A DNA stretch of 64,000 nt, taken from NCBI GenBank assembly GCA_023411215.1, contig JAEYOY010000065.1:21018-85017 (forward strand). Reading direction: 5' to 3'. A program made the position numbers and the translations under genes. This document shows, piece by piece, positions 19,201-27,356 of this stretch (positions are counted from its first letter, which is position 1; every line of letters begins with the position of its first letter). The DNA is from Bacillota bacterium. GTDB taxonomy: Bacteria > Bacillota > Clostridia > Lachnospirales > Lachnospiraceae. The notes below the pieces were generated by a model. That model did not search any database. It had not been told where the DNA came from and saw only the letters and a list, made by a program, of their open reading frames with translations.

Positions 19201-19310
19201 CCTGCAAAAAAGGCTACTCCTAATGCAACAATTAAAAAAATGGAGAGAAAGCGATTCAGACTTGTTCTGATCTCCATATAAAAATCCTTTCGCAATGCCC
19301 TTTTTCTCAT
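16206..19310 (-). CDS. FtsX/MacB-type ABC permease with long coiled-coil insert
   Basis: 1034 residues. N-terminal helix (about 18-38), extracytoplasmic part, then two long charged helical regions (about 245-345 and 365-475) built of repeated units such as KKELADSKEKI and GEKEIAxAxxKIADGE. A first FtsX domain follows (LVAALISLTTMTRMVEEERILIGTLKALGYSKL, about 515-650), then a large second extracytoplasmic domain and a second FtsX domain at the C-terminus with NININERRRELATLKVLGFY. GGAGGAG precedes the ATG. With the ATPase gene upstream it makes an efflux or cell-envelope mechanotransmission transporter; substrate unknown. Confidence 0.88.
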   Translation of the reverse strand: MRKRALRKDFYMEIRTSLNRFLSIFLIVALGVAFFAGLRATNPDMRLTADNYFDLSNLMDIRVISTLGLTEEDVKAIAEVEGVKEVEPSYSTHVVCDVDGNELVLQVLSATEKLNKIIISEGRMPLTESEILVDNFFVTSTGYKLGDKISVTSGTKEDISDTLKVSEFTIVGIGSTSYYLSFQRGSSSIGSGDVNSFVVIRPEVFQQEAYTTVYVSVENALEMTAYTDEYDNHVEQVVDHIEEIAGARCQIRYEDLYNPAHEDILAAKKELADSVKKLETSKKELADSKEKILDNETKLDNSKKEIEEAKKKLEASKKEIDTSKIKLESSKEELKEQKAKLAAAKASAEEEYQTKLIQLPYAGLNEAELAAAKAKLEAAYQEGLEEFRKADARIHDGEVEIIAAEAKMKDGEKEIAKAEAEIADGETQIRNGEKEIAVAKKKIADGEKNLIDGELKIKDAEEEIANGEAELAKLEVPKWYVLDRSSIEAYVEFEQNADRIGAIGEVFPAIFFLVAALISLTTMTRMVEEERILIGTLKALGYSKLSIAMKYILYALLATLGGSLFGAMVGLKILPTVIITAYKIMYSNIPEVITPFNTYYAGMATALAVLCVELATFFSCYKELHAKPANLMRPQAPKAGKRVFVERLPMLWNRLNFTWKATIRNLMRYKKRFFMTVFGIGGCMALLLVGFGLKDSIFVIYTRQFDEIMIYDASVSVDGEAEEDEVDELEAAIEKNERIANSLRVDTGSVEISFQGVSKELTMYIPEDVSAFEKYIVLRERVGHKKLVLEDNGILLTEQIAKKLGVKAGDTISLTKDEEAVQVAVTGITENYMTHYVYMTPNFYRKLFNEEPEYNEYFMLMPGVDQEGELATGNALLEQSAASGVFYTSYYQDLLSNVLVSLNIVVWVLIISAGALAFVVLYNLNNININERRRELATLKVLGFYNKETAAYVYRENIVLTIIGALFGVILGIFLHRYVITTVEIDLVMFGRNIDPSSFVYSILLTILFSAFVNFVMYFKLKKIDMVESLKSIE

Positions 19311-19430
19311 CTAAATCACTCCTCCATACAGTTCTTATCTGAAGCCATCTACTTATTTCCTAACAAATGCATAATGCACAGCATAACCTAAAATACCTTC
19401 CCTTTGAATAAGTTTGCGCCGAGGATTACG

Positions 19431-19476
19431 CAGGCACAAACTTGGAAGTGTGAAAATCGCCTTTTATTTTCACACT
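19431..19476. repeat. GCACAAA-linked hairpin repeat (copy 2)
   Basis: Linker GGCACAAACTTGG followed by a hairpin AGTGTGAAAAT / ATTTTCACACT. On the minus strand the hairpin starts at the TAG stop codon of the ABC ATPase gene, so it may also stabilise or end that transcript. Matches 32125-32166 and 58150-58193. Confidence 0.65.
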
Positions 19477-20179
19477 ACCATTCAATGGTATCTACCGATA
19501 TTGGATTATCATTCTGAGTGATCTGCGTTACTTTACCATTTTTGATTTTAATCACCCGATCGGCCATCGGTGTTAATGCGGAATTATGGGTAATGACAAT
19601 AACGGTCATATTACGCTCCCTACAGGTATCCTGAAGCAGTTTTAGAATGGACTTACCAGTCATATAATCCAATGCACCCGTCGGCTCGTCACATAATAAA
19701 AGCTTAGGGTTCTTGGCCAGAGCCCTTGCAATGGCAACACGCTGCTGCTCACCTCCGGAGAGCTGCGCGGGAAAATTATTAATCCGCTCTTCAAGACCCA
19801 CCTCGCATAAGACCTGCTCCGCCTCCAGCGGCTCTTTACAAATCTGGGAGGCAAGTTCAACATTCTCCTTTGCCGTCAGGTTTTGAACCAGATTATAAAA
19901 CTGGAACACAAAACCGATCTCATCTCTTCTATATTTGGTTAATTGCTTTTCCGAATAGTTAGCGATATTATTACCAGCTACATATACAGTGCCCTCTGAC
20001 GAAGTATCCATGCCGCCTAAAATATTAAGAACCGTAGTCTTACCTGCACCGCTGGGCCCAACTATTATCACGAATTCTCCTTCTGTTATTGTAAAATCTA
20101 TCCCATCTAACGCATGTATGGATACCTCACCCATCTGATACGTTTTTCTTACCTGTTCAAGTTTTATAAAATCCCTCAT
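19475..20179 (-). CDS. ABC transporter ATPase, LolD/MacB type
   Basis: 234 residues. Walker A GPSGAGKTT (about 41-49), Q-loop FVFQFYNLVQNLT, signature LSGGEQQRVAIARAL (about 140-154), Walker B LLLCDEPTGALD and H-loop VIVITHN. This composition is typical of MacB/LolD/FtsE-like ATPases that pair with FtsX-type permeases. GGAGGT precedes the ATG. The permease gene lies 164 nt downstream across a repeat element, so the two form one unit. Confidence 0.92.
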   Translation of the reverse strand: MRDFIKLEQVRKTYQMGEVSIHALDGIDFTITEGEFVIIVGPSGAGKTTVLNILGGMDTSSEGTVYVAGNNIANYSEKQLTKYRRDEIGFVFQFYNLVQNLTAKENVELASQICKEPLEAEQVLCEVGLEERINNFPAQLSGGEQQRVAIARALAKNPKLLLCDEPTGALDYMTGKSILKLLQDTCRERNMTVIVITHNSALTPMADRVIKIKNGKVTQITQNDNPISVDTIEW

Positions 20180-20403
20180 ATGATGACCTCCACAAGCTTC
20201 TGTCAGGCTGACAGAATTGTAATCTCTTCCTAATTCTTATCTACTTAAACACCTATTTTATCCTGACCGACTAACATATACAAGTCGGGAAATCTAAATT
20301 TATTATAAATATTTTATAATTATATTTTCCTTCGTTTCAACCAATCCTAACATTACTAAATTATATTTATGTTATAGGTAAATTATCATGGAGGAATTAT
20401 TAT

Positions 20404-21114
20404 ATGGATTATATAAAGATTGCTTTGTCCGCTATTGGTACAATGATTGCCTTATTCATCTTTACAAAAATCATGGGAAACAGAGAAATGTCGCAACTTA
20501 GTATGTTTGATTATGTCAGCAGTGTTACCATTGGTTCCATCGCCGGGGAGATGGCTGTGATGTCAACGGACAGCTTCTGGAAGCCCTTTGTGGCAATGGC
20601 TGTTTTTGCTGTTTTTTCAATGCTGATTTCCTATTCAACCTGTAAATCAATAAAACTACGCCGTTTCTTCGAAGGACATGCTCTCCTACTGTTTCAGAAT
20701 GGTCAAATCTATGAAAAGAATCTACTGAAGGCTAAGCTGGATATCGATGAGCTACTTGCTTCCTGTCGCCTTGAAGGTTATTTCAACTTGGACGAAGTAC
20801 AGACCGTATATCTGGAATCCAATGGTACGGTCAGTATCCTACCGAAGGCAATCCATCGACCGCTTACTCCTTTGGATTTAAATCTTACACCGGAGCAGAA
20901 TATGCCAATGGCTAATGTCATCATCGATGGGAAGATATTCTATGATAATCTTAAAAGTACGGGTAAAAATGAGTCCTGGCTGCGAAATCAACTTCAGCAA
21001 AATGGAATTAAAGATATCCAGGAAGTCATTCTCGCAACCTTTGATTATAGTAAGAATTCAGTAAACTTCTATCTGAAGTTCCATCGAAAAATGACCAGAG
21101 ACATTTTTGAATAG
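20404..21114 (+). CDS. DUF421 membrane protein (YetF-like)
   Basis: 236 residues. Three N-terminal hydrophobic helices (about 4-20, 32-50 and 58-78) contain the family motif GNREMSQLSMFDYVSSVTIGSIAG. The cytoplasmic C-terminal part holds two DUF421/DUF3290-type modules (ILLFQNGQIYEKNL-like and NVIIDGKIFYDNL). In Bacillus such proteins are linked to spore integrity. It is followed by an M23 peptidase gene 63 nt downstream, perhaps one envelope-related unit. Confidence 0.87.
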   Translation: MDYIKIALSAIGTMIALFIFTKIMGNREMSQLSMFDYVSSVTIGSIAGEMAVMSTDSFWKPFVAMAVFAVFSMLISYSTCKSIKLRRFFEGHALLLFQNGQIYEKNLLKAKLDIDELLASCRLEGYFNLDEVQTVYLESNGTVSILPKAIHRPLTPLDLNLTPEQNMPMANVIIDGKIFYDNLKSTGKNESWLRNQLQQNGIKDIQEVILATFDYSKNSVNFYLKFHRKMTRDIFE

Positions 21115-21177
21115 GAATAGTTGCCTGACGGACAACATAAAATGTTACAAGTGCGAAATATGAGGAAGTAAACTATC

Positions 21178-22284
21178 ATGGTCCGTCCGATTAAGACAAA
21201 ACATATTATTCTTGCAGAAACAATCATTTTTCTGCTGTTATTATCATTAAATCTATTCAACTATTCCGAACGTGATACCGCAATCTATGTATCAACGGAT
21301 GCAAGCGGAAAGGATTATATAAAATGGGTCAATTTTGATATATCCAGTAGAGCCTTGGAGGATGCATATGAATATGATATTAAATCTCAAGGAAAAGACA
21401 TCAAGATAAACTGGATCGAGCTTCTTGCTATTCTGGGGCAAAAGTATGGAGGCGATTTTTCAAAATATAAAGAAAAGCATATGGCTGAAATCGTAGAAAA
21501 GCTGAATAGCAAGGAAGAAACCATAGAGTCGTTGACCGATGACATGAAATATTATAAATATTATTATGAAGCCTATGAAGCAGTACTTGGCGGAATGGTC
21601 GGAACCTATAAGGTTGAAGTGGCAGATGATACAGCTCCCGGAGGAAAGTCATGGGAGGAGCGGTATGGACTCAAAGCTTTTCTGCCGATTGCGAAAAATT
21701 ATCCCTTCAGCCATTTTGATGATTTTGGTGTATCCCGCAGCTATGGCTTTCGAAGAAAGCATCTTGGGCATGATATGATGGGTCAGGTAGGCACACCGGT
21801 TATTGCTGTTGAATCCGGATATGTGGAAGCACTCGGATGGAACCAATACGGTGGCTGGCGTATCGGTATCCGAAGCTTTGATAAGAAACGGTATTACTAC
21901 TATGCGCATCTTCGCCAGAACTTCCCCTATAATAAAGAGCTTAAGGAAGGAAGCATCGTTCAAGCCGGTGATGTAATCGGATATCTTGGCAGAACCGGGT
22001 ACAGCAGTAATGAAAATGCGAATAACATTCGTACTCCTCATCTGCATTTTGGCATGCAGCTGATCTTTGATGAAGCCCAAAAGGAATGCAATAGCGAGAT
22101 ATGGATTGATTGTTATGATATCATTCAATTCCTATATCATAATCGCTGCGAGACGATTAAAAATCAGGAAACCAAGGAATATCACCGCGTTTATAAATTT
22201 GTCGATCCCATCGCACAGCACTACATCAATCACAGTATCTATAAATATGAAGACAATGAATTTAATATAGATATATATGAATAG
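21178..22284 (+). CDS. M23-family metallopeptidase, membrane-anchored
   Basis: 368 residues. An N-terminal helix (about 11-24) anchors or exports the protein. The LytM/M23 endopeptidase domain (about 180-310) carries the zinc motif HLGHDMMG (HxxxD type), the TPVIAVESGYV strand and the HLHFGM motif, so active-site His and Asp are present. Predicted to cut peptidoglycan cross-links outside the membrane, possibly during sporulation or germination. GAGGAAG precedes the ATG. C-terminal extension of about 70 residues has no recognised domain. Confidence 0.88.
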   Translation: MVRPIKTKHIILAETIIFLLLLSLNLFNYSERDTAIYVSTDASGKDYIKWVNFDISSRALEDAYEYDIKSQGKDIKINWIELLAILGQKYGGDFSKYKEKHMAEIVEKLNSKEETIESLTDDMKYYKYYYEAYEAVLGGMVGTYKVEVADDTAPGGKSWEERYGLKAFLPIAKNYPFSHFDDFGVSRSYGFRRKHLGHDMMGQVGTPVIAVESGYVEALGWNQYGGWRIGIRSFDKKRYYYYAHLRQNFPYNKELKEGSIVQAGDVIGYLGRTGYSSNENANNIRTPHLHFGMQLIFDEAQKECNSEIWIDCYDIIQFLYHNRCETIKNQETKEYHRVYKFVDPIAQHYINHSIYKYEDNEFNIDIYE

Positions 22285-22289
22285 TAAAA

Positions 22290-22339
22290 GAAAAGAATCG
22301 AAAAGTGTCTGCTATGCAGAGAATTTTCCGTTTCTTTTC
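22290..22339 (+). terminator. Putative terminator after the M23 gene
   Basis: GAAAAGAATCGAAAA pairs with TTTTCCGTTTCTTTTC (two mismatches), 5 nt after the stop codon. The descending arm is U-rich but no separate U-tract follows. Confidence 0.5.
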
Positions 22340-22436
22340 CATTGTCATTAGCCAGCCATGGCAAGAGTGTCATTAAAAATATTGAATATAATGTAATCAG
22401 GTATCCTCAATATCTTAGTAAATCAGAAGAAACACA

Positions 22437-22735
22437 GGTTGCTGATCGAAAGAACAGTGATGGGATGTGCTTTTGAAAGTATTTGCAGTTTACGTGCAAT
22501 TCTTAGGTCACTGAGGGAGCGATGAGATCAGACGTGCGATAATTCGCACGAGCGCAAATGTCTGACGAAAGGAATAAAGCGGAAAGCTACTGTGTAGGTT
22601 TTCGCTTTATTCCTTGAGGAGTTTTTGCGCGTTCTGATTGCACCAAGTGAACGAAGGGACCTTAGAAATGCTAGTAAACTGCAACCGGCTTTTCAAAAGG
22701 GCATTCCATTACTGAGAATTCTGTCAGCAACCGTC
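22437..22735. repeat. ~300-bp imperfect palindromic element
   Basis: The two ends are inverted: GGTTGCTGATCG...CAGTGATGGGATG...CTTTTGAAA...TTGCAGTTTAC on the left, and its imperfect reverse complement on the right (GTAAACTGCAA...CTTTTCAAAAG...CATTCCATTACTG...CTGTCAGCAACC). Inside lies a hairpin GGAATAAAGCGGAAA / TTTCGCTTTATTCC. No open frame of use is present. It looks like a MITE-like repeat or a structured RNA gene in the gap between the M23 and germination genes. Confidence 0.7.
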
Positions 22736-22760
22736 CCTAGAATGATACATCAATGATTCA

Positions 22761-23882
22761 TTAGTATTGCTTCTTGACATTGCTTTTTATTCTTTTCCTC
22801 ATTACGAGACAAAGAAATGCTAGAAGCAGAGGGATAACATATTCAAAAATCAGGTTCAAATTCACAAGCACTACCCGATATAGGAAATTAAATTCGAACT
22901 GGGTACTGCTTAAAAAGTAGGTTAAATAAAAGATAATAATTGCTATAGGCAGGTACAGGACCTCACACTCTGTAAGTCCGAACAGCCATTCAAAACAGCG
23001 AAGCAACAGCACCACGAAGATAGCGATGGCAATATAATCAGAAAGAATGCAGATTAAGGTTACCAGCACCTCAAAGCGCTCAAATATATTGAAGAAGGAA
23101 ATACTCTTGACCGTGATATAGAACGGAAAAGGCAAATTTGCTGTCAGGCTAGTACCTGATATCCCAAAGGTTAAGAAAGTTAAGATAAAAGCAAGACAGG
23201 AAAAAGCAAATACGCCGAACCACAGCTTACGAAACTGTGATTTCGTTATGGATATTCCAAATTTATCCGCAAAAAACAGAGCGATTATAATATTACCTCC
23301 TACGGCTACCACATGCTTGGCAGCCAATGCTGTCTGAAGGAGATTTACTGTTGATACCGGCACCAAATAATCTGTTCTGAGTCTCGAGACTGCACATAGG
23401 AACAGAATTGCAAACAGGATCAATATTGTACTCAGCGTCAGCTCTGAAAAGCGGAATATTGTCTTAATCCCTCGTAGCAATGCATAAAAAACCAAAACAA
23501 TCATTACGGTCATAAAGAAATCCGATCTGGTTCTCGGCATAAGGGTGAATTCTAAGGTTAGGCTATAACTAGTTACCTTTGCAGTTGTGAATAAGAACAA
23601 CCAAATCATATACGCCAGTATGATAATCTTAGAAAAGAAGGCGCCCATGAGCTGTACCATTATTTCAAAGAAATTCAAGCCAGGAAACGATTTTATCAAA
23701 AAAATGATTATGGCTGTTAGAGGTACGGTTGCTATAATTGATATAATCGGACTTAGGTATCCGCTTCTGCCTGCTTCCAGAGCAAGTGCCTGAGGAACCT
23801 GCCTCAGCACCGTTGAGATGGAGATAAACAGATACATGAATATTATTTGCCGTAATGTTACTTCACGGTTCAAGTCTCTCAC
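22761..23882 (-). CDS. Spore germination permease, GerAB family
   Basis: Inner spore membrane component of a germinant receptor. 373 residues with about 10 helices in the amino acid permease-like (GerAB/ArcD) fold, starting TLRQIIFMYLFISIS; typical internal segments are GRSGYLSPIISI and FALILF-like helices. The likely start is GTG 23882, which lies 2 nt after the stop of the small gene upstream (GGAATGAG before it). Last gene of the operon gerA-C-small-B. Confidence 0.85.
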   Translation of the reverse strand: MRDLNREVTLRQIIFMYLFISISTVLRQVPQALALEAGRSGYLSPIISIIATVPLTAIIIFLIKSFPGLNFFEIMVQLMGAFFSKIIILAYMIWLFLFTTAKVTSYSLTLEFTLMPRTRSDFFMTVMIVLVFYALLRGIKTIFRFSELTLSTILILFAILFLCAVSRLRTDYLVPVSTVNLLQTALAAKHVVAVGGNIIIALFFADKFGISITKSQFRKLWFGVFAFSCLAFILTFLTFGISGTSLTANLPFPFYITVKSISFFNIFERFEVLVTLICILSDYIAIAIFVVLLLRCFEWLFGLTECEVLYLPIAIIIFYLTYFLSSTQFEFNFLYRVVLVNLNLIFEYVIPLLLAFLCLVMRKRIKSNVKKQY

Positions 23883-23883
23883 C

Positions 23884-24072
23884 TCATTCCATATATTTTT
23901 CCATCATCAAGGTAATGCTTGGCAGGTACGGATTAATCAGATAGATAATCCCCATAGTCATACCAATGATGGATAACAATAAATAAAGAACCAGATTCTT
24001 TTTAGATCGCAAGAGCTTATCTCGCTGTTTGATCAATGTAAAGATTATGGTGAAACCAAATATATAGATCAT
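23884..24072 (-). CDS. Small membrane protein inside the germination operon
   Basis: About 62 residues from ATG 24072 (AAAGG at about 10 nt); an ATG three codons earlier is too close to this site. Two hydrophobic helices (about 1-16 and 28-46) are separated by a basic loop KQRDKLLRSKKN. Overall layout resembles the small GerD/‘2TM’ accessory proteins (GerK-D types) found in some clostridial germinant receptor operons, but no family is confirmed. Stop codon is next to the start of the GerAB gene, which argues for co-translation. Confidence 0.7.
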   Translation of the reverse strand: MIYIFGFTIIFTLIKQRDKLLRSKKNLVLYLLLSIIGMTMGIIYLINPYLPSITLMMEKYME

Positions 24073-24162
24073 AATAACCATACCTTTCTAATAACCTACA
24101 AACATATATGCCAAATGTTTCATTCCAATCCCGTCTTAACAATAAATTTAAGATGAAGCGAT

Positions 24163-25275
24163 TTATTTGTTATTTTTATTGTTTCCTAAAATAAAGGATT
24201 TTGTGATTTGTGATCTGACCTGATATTGGTACTCTATATTAGAAATCATCGTATCCCAATCCCCTTCAATCCCCTTCCATCCACTAACATTTTGATTCTC
24301 TACAATGCGGGCTAGATTAAGGATATCCATTCCGTTCCTCTTTGAATATTCCACCGGCTTCTCCAGAATGGCTATAACATACGCGTTCTGAGCATCCGTC
24401 AAACGTAGCAGCTCATCCTGTGTGAAAATATTTTCCTTTGTAATAATCTCCTTCAGCATCGTTTCAAAATCAATCCTTACGGTTAATATAATATTATTGT
24501 TAATTAAGTTTGCCTTCAACTTGGTTTTGGTATAGGATACTGCTAGGCTTACTTCATTATCAAGATAAATCGGAAAGCTTCTCATAATATTCCGAAAGAA
24601 ATTCACACCATCCGAGGTATCCCGATCAAGATAATCCACCAGCTTAAGCTCATCAAAAACGGCATAGCCTTCAATTAGTAAACCGGATTTTTCCCCGATC
24701 AGATATGGAATCAGAACACTGGAATAGCTTTGTTCCATATCATTCAGAATATTTACAAAGGTATTATCATTTCTGGTCAAAAGCGCCTTCTGCTTTTGCT
24801 CCATAGCCTCTAGATCCTCATGAATTGTCTGTTTGTTCTTAATCCCTTCTTCTATGAAATCAGAAGCTTTCCTTTCTTTAATAATATACACTAAGGCTTC
24901 CATTTTAATTGTTTCGTCTCTTTTAAGAAAATCCAGAGCCCGATCGATCCCCTGCTTTGCCGCCTCTTCTCCAATCAGAAAGGAACCTGCCTGAGCAAGG
25001 GTAATATTCTTCTTATTTTTCAGCTTCAGATCTTCCAGGGCTTCATAGGCTGTCATGCCCCTTCCCTTAACCACCTGCTCTTCACCTGGTCCGGCTCCCT
25101 CCTCAGAATCTGCTCCTCCACCGGTTGAATATAAAGCACTTAAATTGTACTCGCCATCATCATAATCAATCCCCAGAACCAATACCAGATCAATCTCATC
25201 GATCTCCTCCCGATTCATATCATGGGTACAACCACATAAAAGAAAAGGAAGAACAAGTAATAGTAAGCGTTTCAT
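24163..25275 (-). CDS. Ger(x)C-family germination lipoprotein (GerAC)
   Basis: 370 residues from ATG 25275 with GGAGGT upstream. N-terminal signal (MKRLLLLVLPFLLCGC) gives a lipobox LLCGC with lipidated Cys; the N-terminal conserved motif DEIDLVLVLGIDYDDGEY is the Ger(x)C hallmark (NREEIDEID). The rest matches the three-domain C-subunit of germinant receptors. It lies between the GerAA gene and the small membrane gene. A repeat element lies in the 145-nt gap upstream. Confidence 0.87.
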   Translation of the reverse strand: MKRLLLLVLPFLLCGCTHDMNREEIDEIDLVLVLGIDYDDGEYNLSALYSTGGGADSEEGAGPGEEQVVKGRGMTAYEALEDLKLKNKKNITLAQAGSFLIGEEAAKQGIDRALDFLKRDETIKMEALVYIIKERKASDFIEEGIKNKQTIHEDLEAMEQKQKALLTRNDNTFVNILNDMEQSYSSVLIPYLIGEKSGLLIEGYAVFDELKLVDYLDRDTSDGVNFFRNIMRSFPIYLDNEVSLAVSYTKTKLKANLINNNIILTVRIDFETMLKEIITKENIFTQDELLRLTDAQNAYVIAILEKPVEYSKRNGMDILNLARIVENQNVSGWKGIEGDWDTMISNIEYQYQVRSQITKSFILGNNKNNK

Positions 25276-25303
25276 TAGCAATACCTCCACACTAATCCTA
25301 CAC

Positions 25304-25411
25304 AGTGCCAAAGACCGCGAATTTGGGCGGCAGCACATAATTTATGACAATAGAAAGGGCGCGAAGTGTGCTTTCTATTGTTAGCTGATTGAAAATCTGT
25401 GATTTTCAATC
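25304..25411. repeat. Composite hairpin repeat (copy 3), with an extra inner hairpin
   Basis: TGCCAAAG and TTTGGgcGGCA form hairpin 1; linker CAGCACATAATTT; then ACAATAGAAAG / CTTTCTATTGT; then GATTGAAAATC / GATTTTCAATC. It is the 15082 element with an additional hairpin of the ACAATAGAAAG family between its parts. Located between the first two germination genes. Confidence 0.7.
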
Positions 25412-25420
25412 ATGATACTG

Positions 25421-26893
25421 TCATTCTTTCTCCGATTTAGTCTTCTGCTTCATACGGTCTTCGGGAACAATATTCTGGGACCGTTTGGTGAAATATTTAG
25501 TCGGAAAACGGAACAAGGTATCCTTATGATTACTCTCATCTATATCAACAAAGGGTGATAAATATGCCACCCCATAATTATCCAGGCTGCATAGATGTGT
25601 AAGTAATATAATCAGGCCCACCGCCAGACCGAAAAAGCCACCGACCGCTGCAACCACAGCAAGAAGAAATCGAATGACACGGATACCGCTGCTTAAATCC
25701 TGATTCGGAACAATGAAGCCTGCAATTCCGGCCAAAGATACAATCACTACGACAAGAGGTGATAGAATATTTGCAGAGACAGCAGATTGTCCTACCACGA
25801 TGCCACCCAAAATGGACATGGCCGTACCGACATTCTTTGGAAGGCGAAGCCCTGCCTCAATTAATATCTCGAAGCTTATTAAAAGTCCTAAAACCTCAGA
25901 TGCGGAGGAGAATGGAACATTTTGCTTTGCTGCCTGAGTAGAGAGAGCAAGCTGAACAGGCAGCATCTGATTCTGGTAGGTGGTTGCAGCGATATAAAAC
26001 GCCGGAAGAAACAAAGTAACCAGCATTGCAATATAGCGAAGTATTCTTAGAGCAGAACCCACAAAGAAATGATTCGCATAATCCTCCGGTGATTGCATCA
26101 GCATAACAAGCTGGCAGGGAAGCAGATATACAAAGGGGATACCATCTACAACAATAGCTATTCTTCCATCTGTCAGATTTGCAGCAATGCGATCCGGACG
26201 CTGGCTGTACATAATCTGCGGAAAAACACTCTTCTTATTTTCAACCAAATATTCTTCAATGAAGGCAGGTGTTGACAGGTTATCTATCTCAATCTTTGAG
26301 ATGATATCCCTCAGCTTATTGACCATATTCATATCAGCAATACTACTGATATAGATTAAGGACACATCGGTCTTTGACAAAGTACCAACCGTCAGTCCTT
26401 CCACCACAAGATACTCTGATCGTACTCTTCTTCGGATTAATGCCGTGTTCATTCTCATTACTTCTACAAAGGAATCCTTTGCGCCTTTAATTACTGCTTC
26501 CTCTTCCGGTTCTGAAACAGAACGTTTTGCAAAATTTTTGATATCATACATAATTGCCTTTTCTTCTTCGTCAAATATAAAGGCAACCCCACCGCTGAGA
26601 ACAGATTTTAGCAGCTTTGAATAATCATCCTCCTCTTCAGTAAAGACATGATAGGACCCTCCGCTTAATAGATAATCCATTACCTGATGCTGCGTTTTAC
26701 ATTTCTCCAGATATGGGTCACTATACAGAGAATTAAGAATCACTTCATCCACCAGTCCATCATTGATTAACCCATCAACACCGAAGATAGAAAAGGTAAT
26801 TCCATTCTGGTTTAATTTAATTGGTCGAACAACAATATCCGAACTTTGTGAAAACAGCTCTTTGATATATTTTGAATTAATTTTATTCTCCAT
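25421..26893 (-). CDS. Spore germination protein, GerAA family
   Basis: 490 residues from ATG 26893 (AGTAGGTTAAT as weak ribosome site). The N-terminal cytosolic domain includes FSQSSDIVVRPIK and DGRIAIVVDGIPFVYLLPC (near 225); the C-terminal part has about five helices including LPAFYIAATTYQNQMLP and FSSASEVLGLLISFEILIEAGLRLPKNVGTAMSILGGIVVGQSAV, the strongest family signature. Part of the germinant-sensing complex with GerAB and GerAC. A possible sigma-G-like promoter lies upstream but is weak. Confidence 0.9.
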   Translation of the reverse strand: MENKINSKYIKELFSQSSDIVVRPIKLNQNGITFSIFGVDGLINDGLVDEVILNSLYSDPYLEKCKTQHQVMDYLLSGGSYHVFTEEEDDYSKLLKSVLSGGVAFIFDEEEKAIMYDIKNFAKRSVSEPEEEAVIKGAKDSFVEVMRMNTALIRRRVRSEYLVVEGLTVGTLSKTDVSLIYISSIADMNMVNKLRDIISKIEIDNLSTPAFIEEYLVENKKSVFPQIMYSQRPDRIAANLTDGRIAIVVDGIPFVYLLPCQLVMLMQSPEDYANHFFVGSALRILRYIAMLVTLFLPAFYIAATTYQNQMLPVQLALSTQAAKQNVPFSSASEVLGLLISFEILIEAGLRLPKNVGTAMSILGGIVVGQSAVSANILSPLVVVIVSLAGIAGFIVPNQDLSSGIRVIRFLLAVVAAVGGFFGLAVGLIILLTHLCSLDNYGVAYLSPFVDIDESNHKDTLFRFPTKYFTKRSQNIVPEDRMKQKTKSEKE

Positions 26894-26982
26894 AATTAAC
26901 CTACTTTCACTGTGATAGCAATGCATGTTAACTATTTTATCAAAATTAGGTAGGATTTATTCATTCTCACTGTTTTTGACAT

Positions 26983-27009
26983 AAAAAAAGTGTCAGCCCA
27001 CTGACACTT
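26983..27009 (-). terminator. Rho-independent terminator (minus strand)
   Basis: AAGTGTCAG / CTGACACTT, 9-bp stem with a CCCA loop, followed on the minus strand by TTTTTTTAT. It lies upstream of the germination operon and probably ends transcription coming from the DUF6514-type gene. Confidence 0.75.
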
Positions 27010-27012
27010 CCC

Positions 27013-27052
27013 AAGCTTGCTTAGCAAGCTTTGTCCACTGCGGATTGCGCAG
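27013..27052. repeat. Two adjacent small hairpins
   Basis: AAGCTTGC-TTA-GCAAGCTT (27013-27031) and CTGCG-GATTG-CGCAG (about 27038-27052) follow one another next to the terminator. Together with the next hairpin they form a run of four stem-loops. Function unknown. Confidence 0.5.
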
Positions 27053-27082
27053 CAATAAAATACCGAACACAGTCTATGAAAT

Positions 27083-27152
27083 TAAAAAAGGCCATCTCTT
27101 AGCCTTCCGGTTACTTAACGTAACAACTAGCTTTAAGATGAGCCTTTTTTTG
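27083..27152. terminator. Bidirectional terminator-like hairpin
   Basis: AAAAAAGGCCATCTC and GATGAGCCTTTTTTT pair around a long loop, with T-runs on both strands. Fills the 463-nt gap between the germination operon and the next minus-strand gene; nothing else recognisable from 27153 to 27356. Confidence 0.6.
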
Positions 27153-27356
27153 TCATTTTATGTAGTCATAATCTTACGTCCATGATACAGTACATAAATG
27201 ATGTAATTCAACATTCATGTTTGTCACGTACTCCAGTACCTTAGGCCATACAGCCTGCGGTCTCATTTGTAAGGCTACATTAGTATTATCATAAAAAGAA
27301 TGCTAAGCAGTATTTTTATGAATTAATTTTCAATATGACTACTTCATTTTACTAAA

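Noticed and set aside
16009..22751. The inverted 31-nt repeats could be the ends of one 6.7-kb transposon.
   Set aside because: No transposase lies between them, and both ends sit inside larger hairpin elements, so dispersed copies explain them better.
26894..26970. Sigma-G promoter for the germination operon.
   Set aside because: GAATA and GATAAAATA boxes are present but match the consensus too weakly to be listed as a feature.
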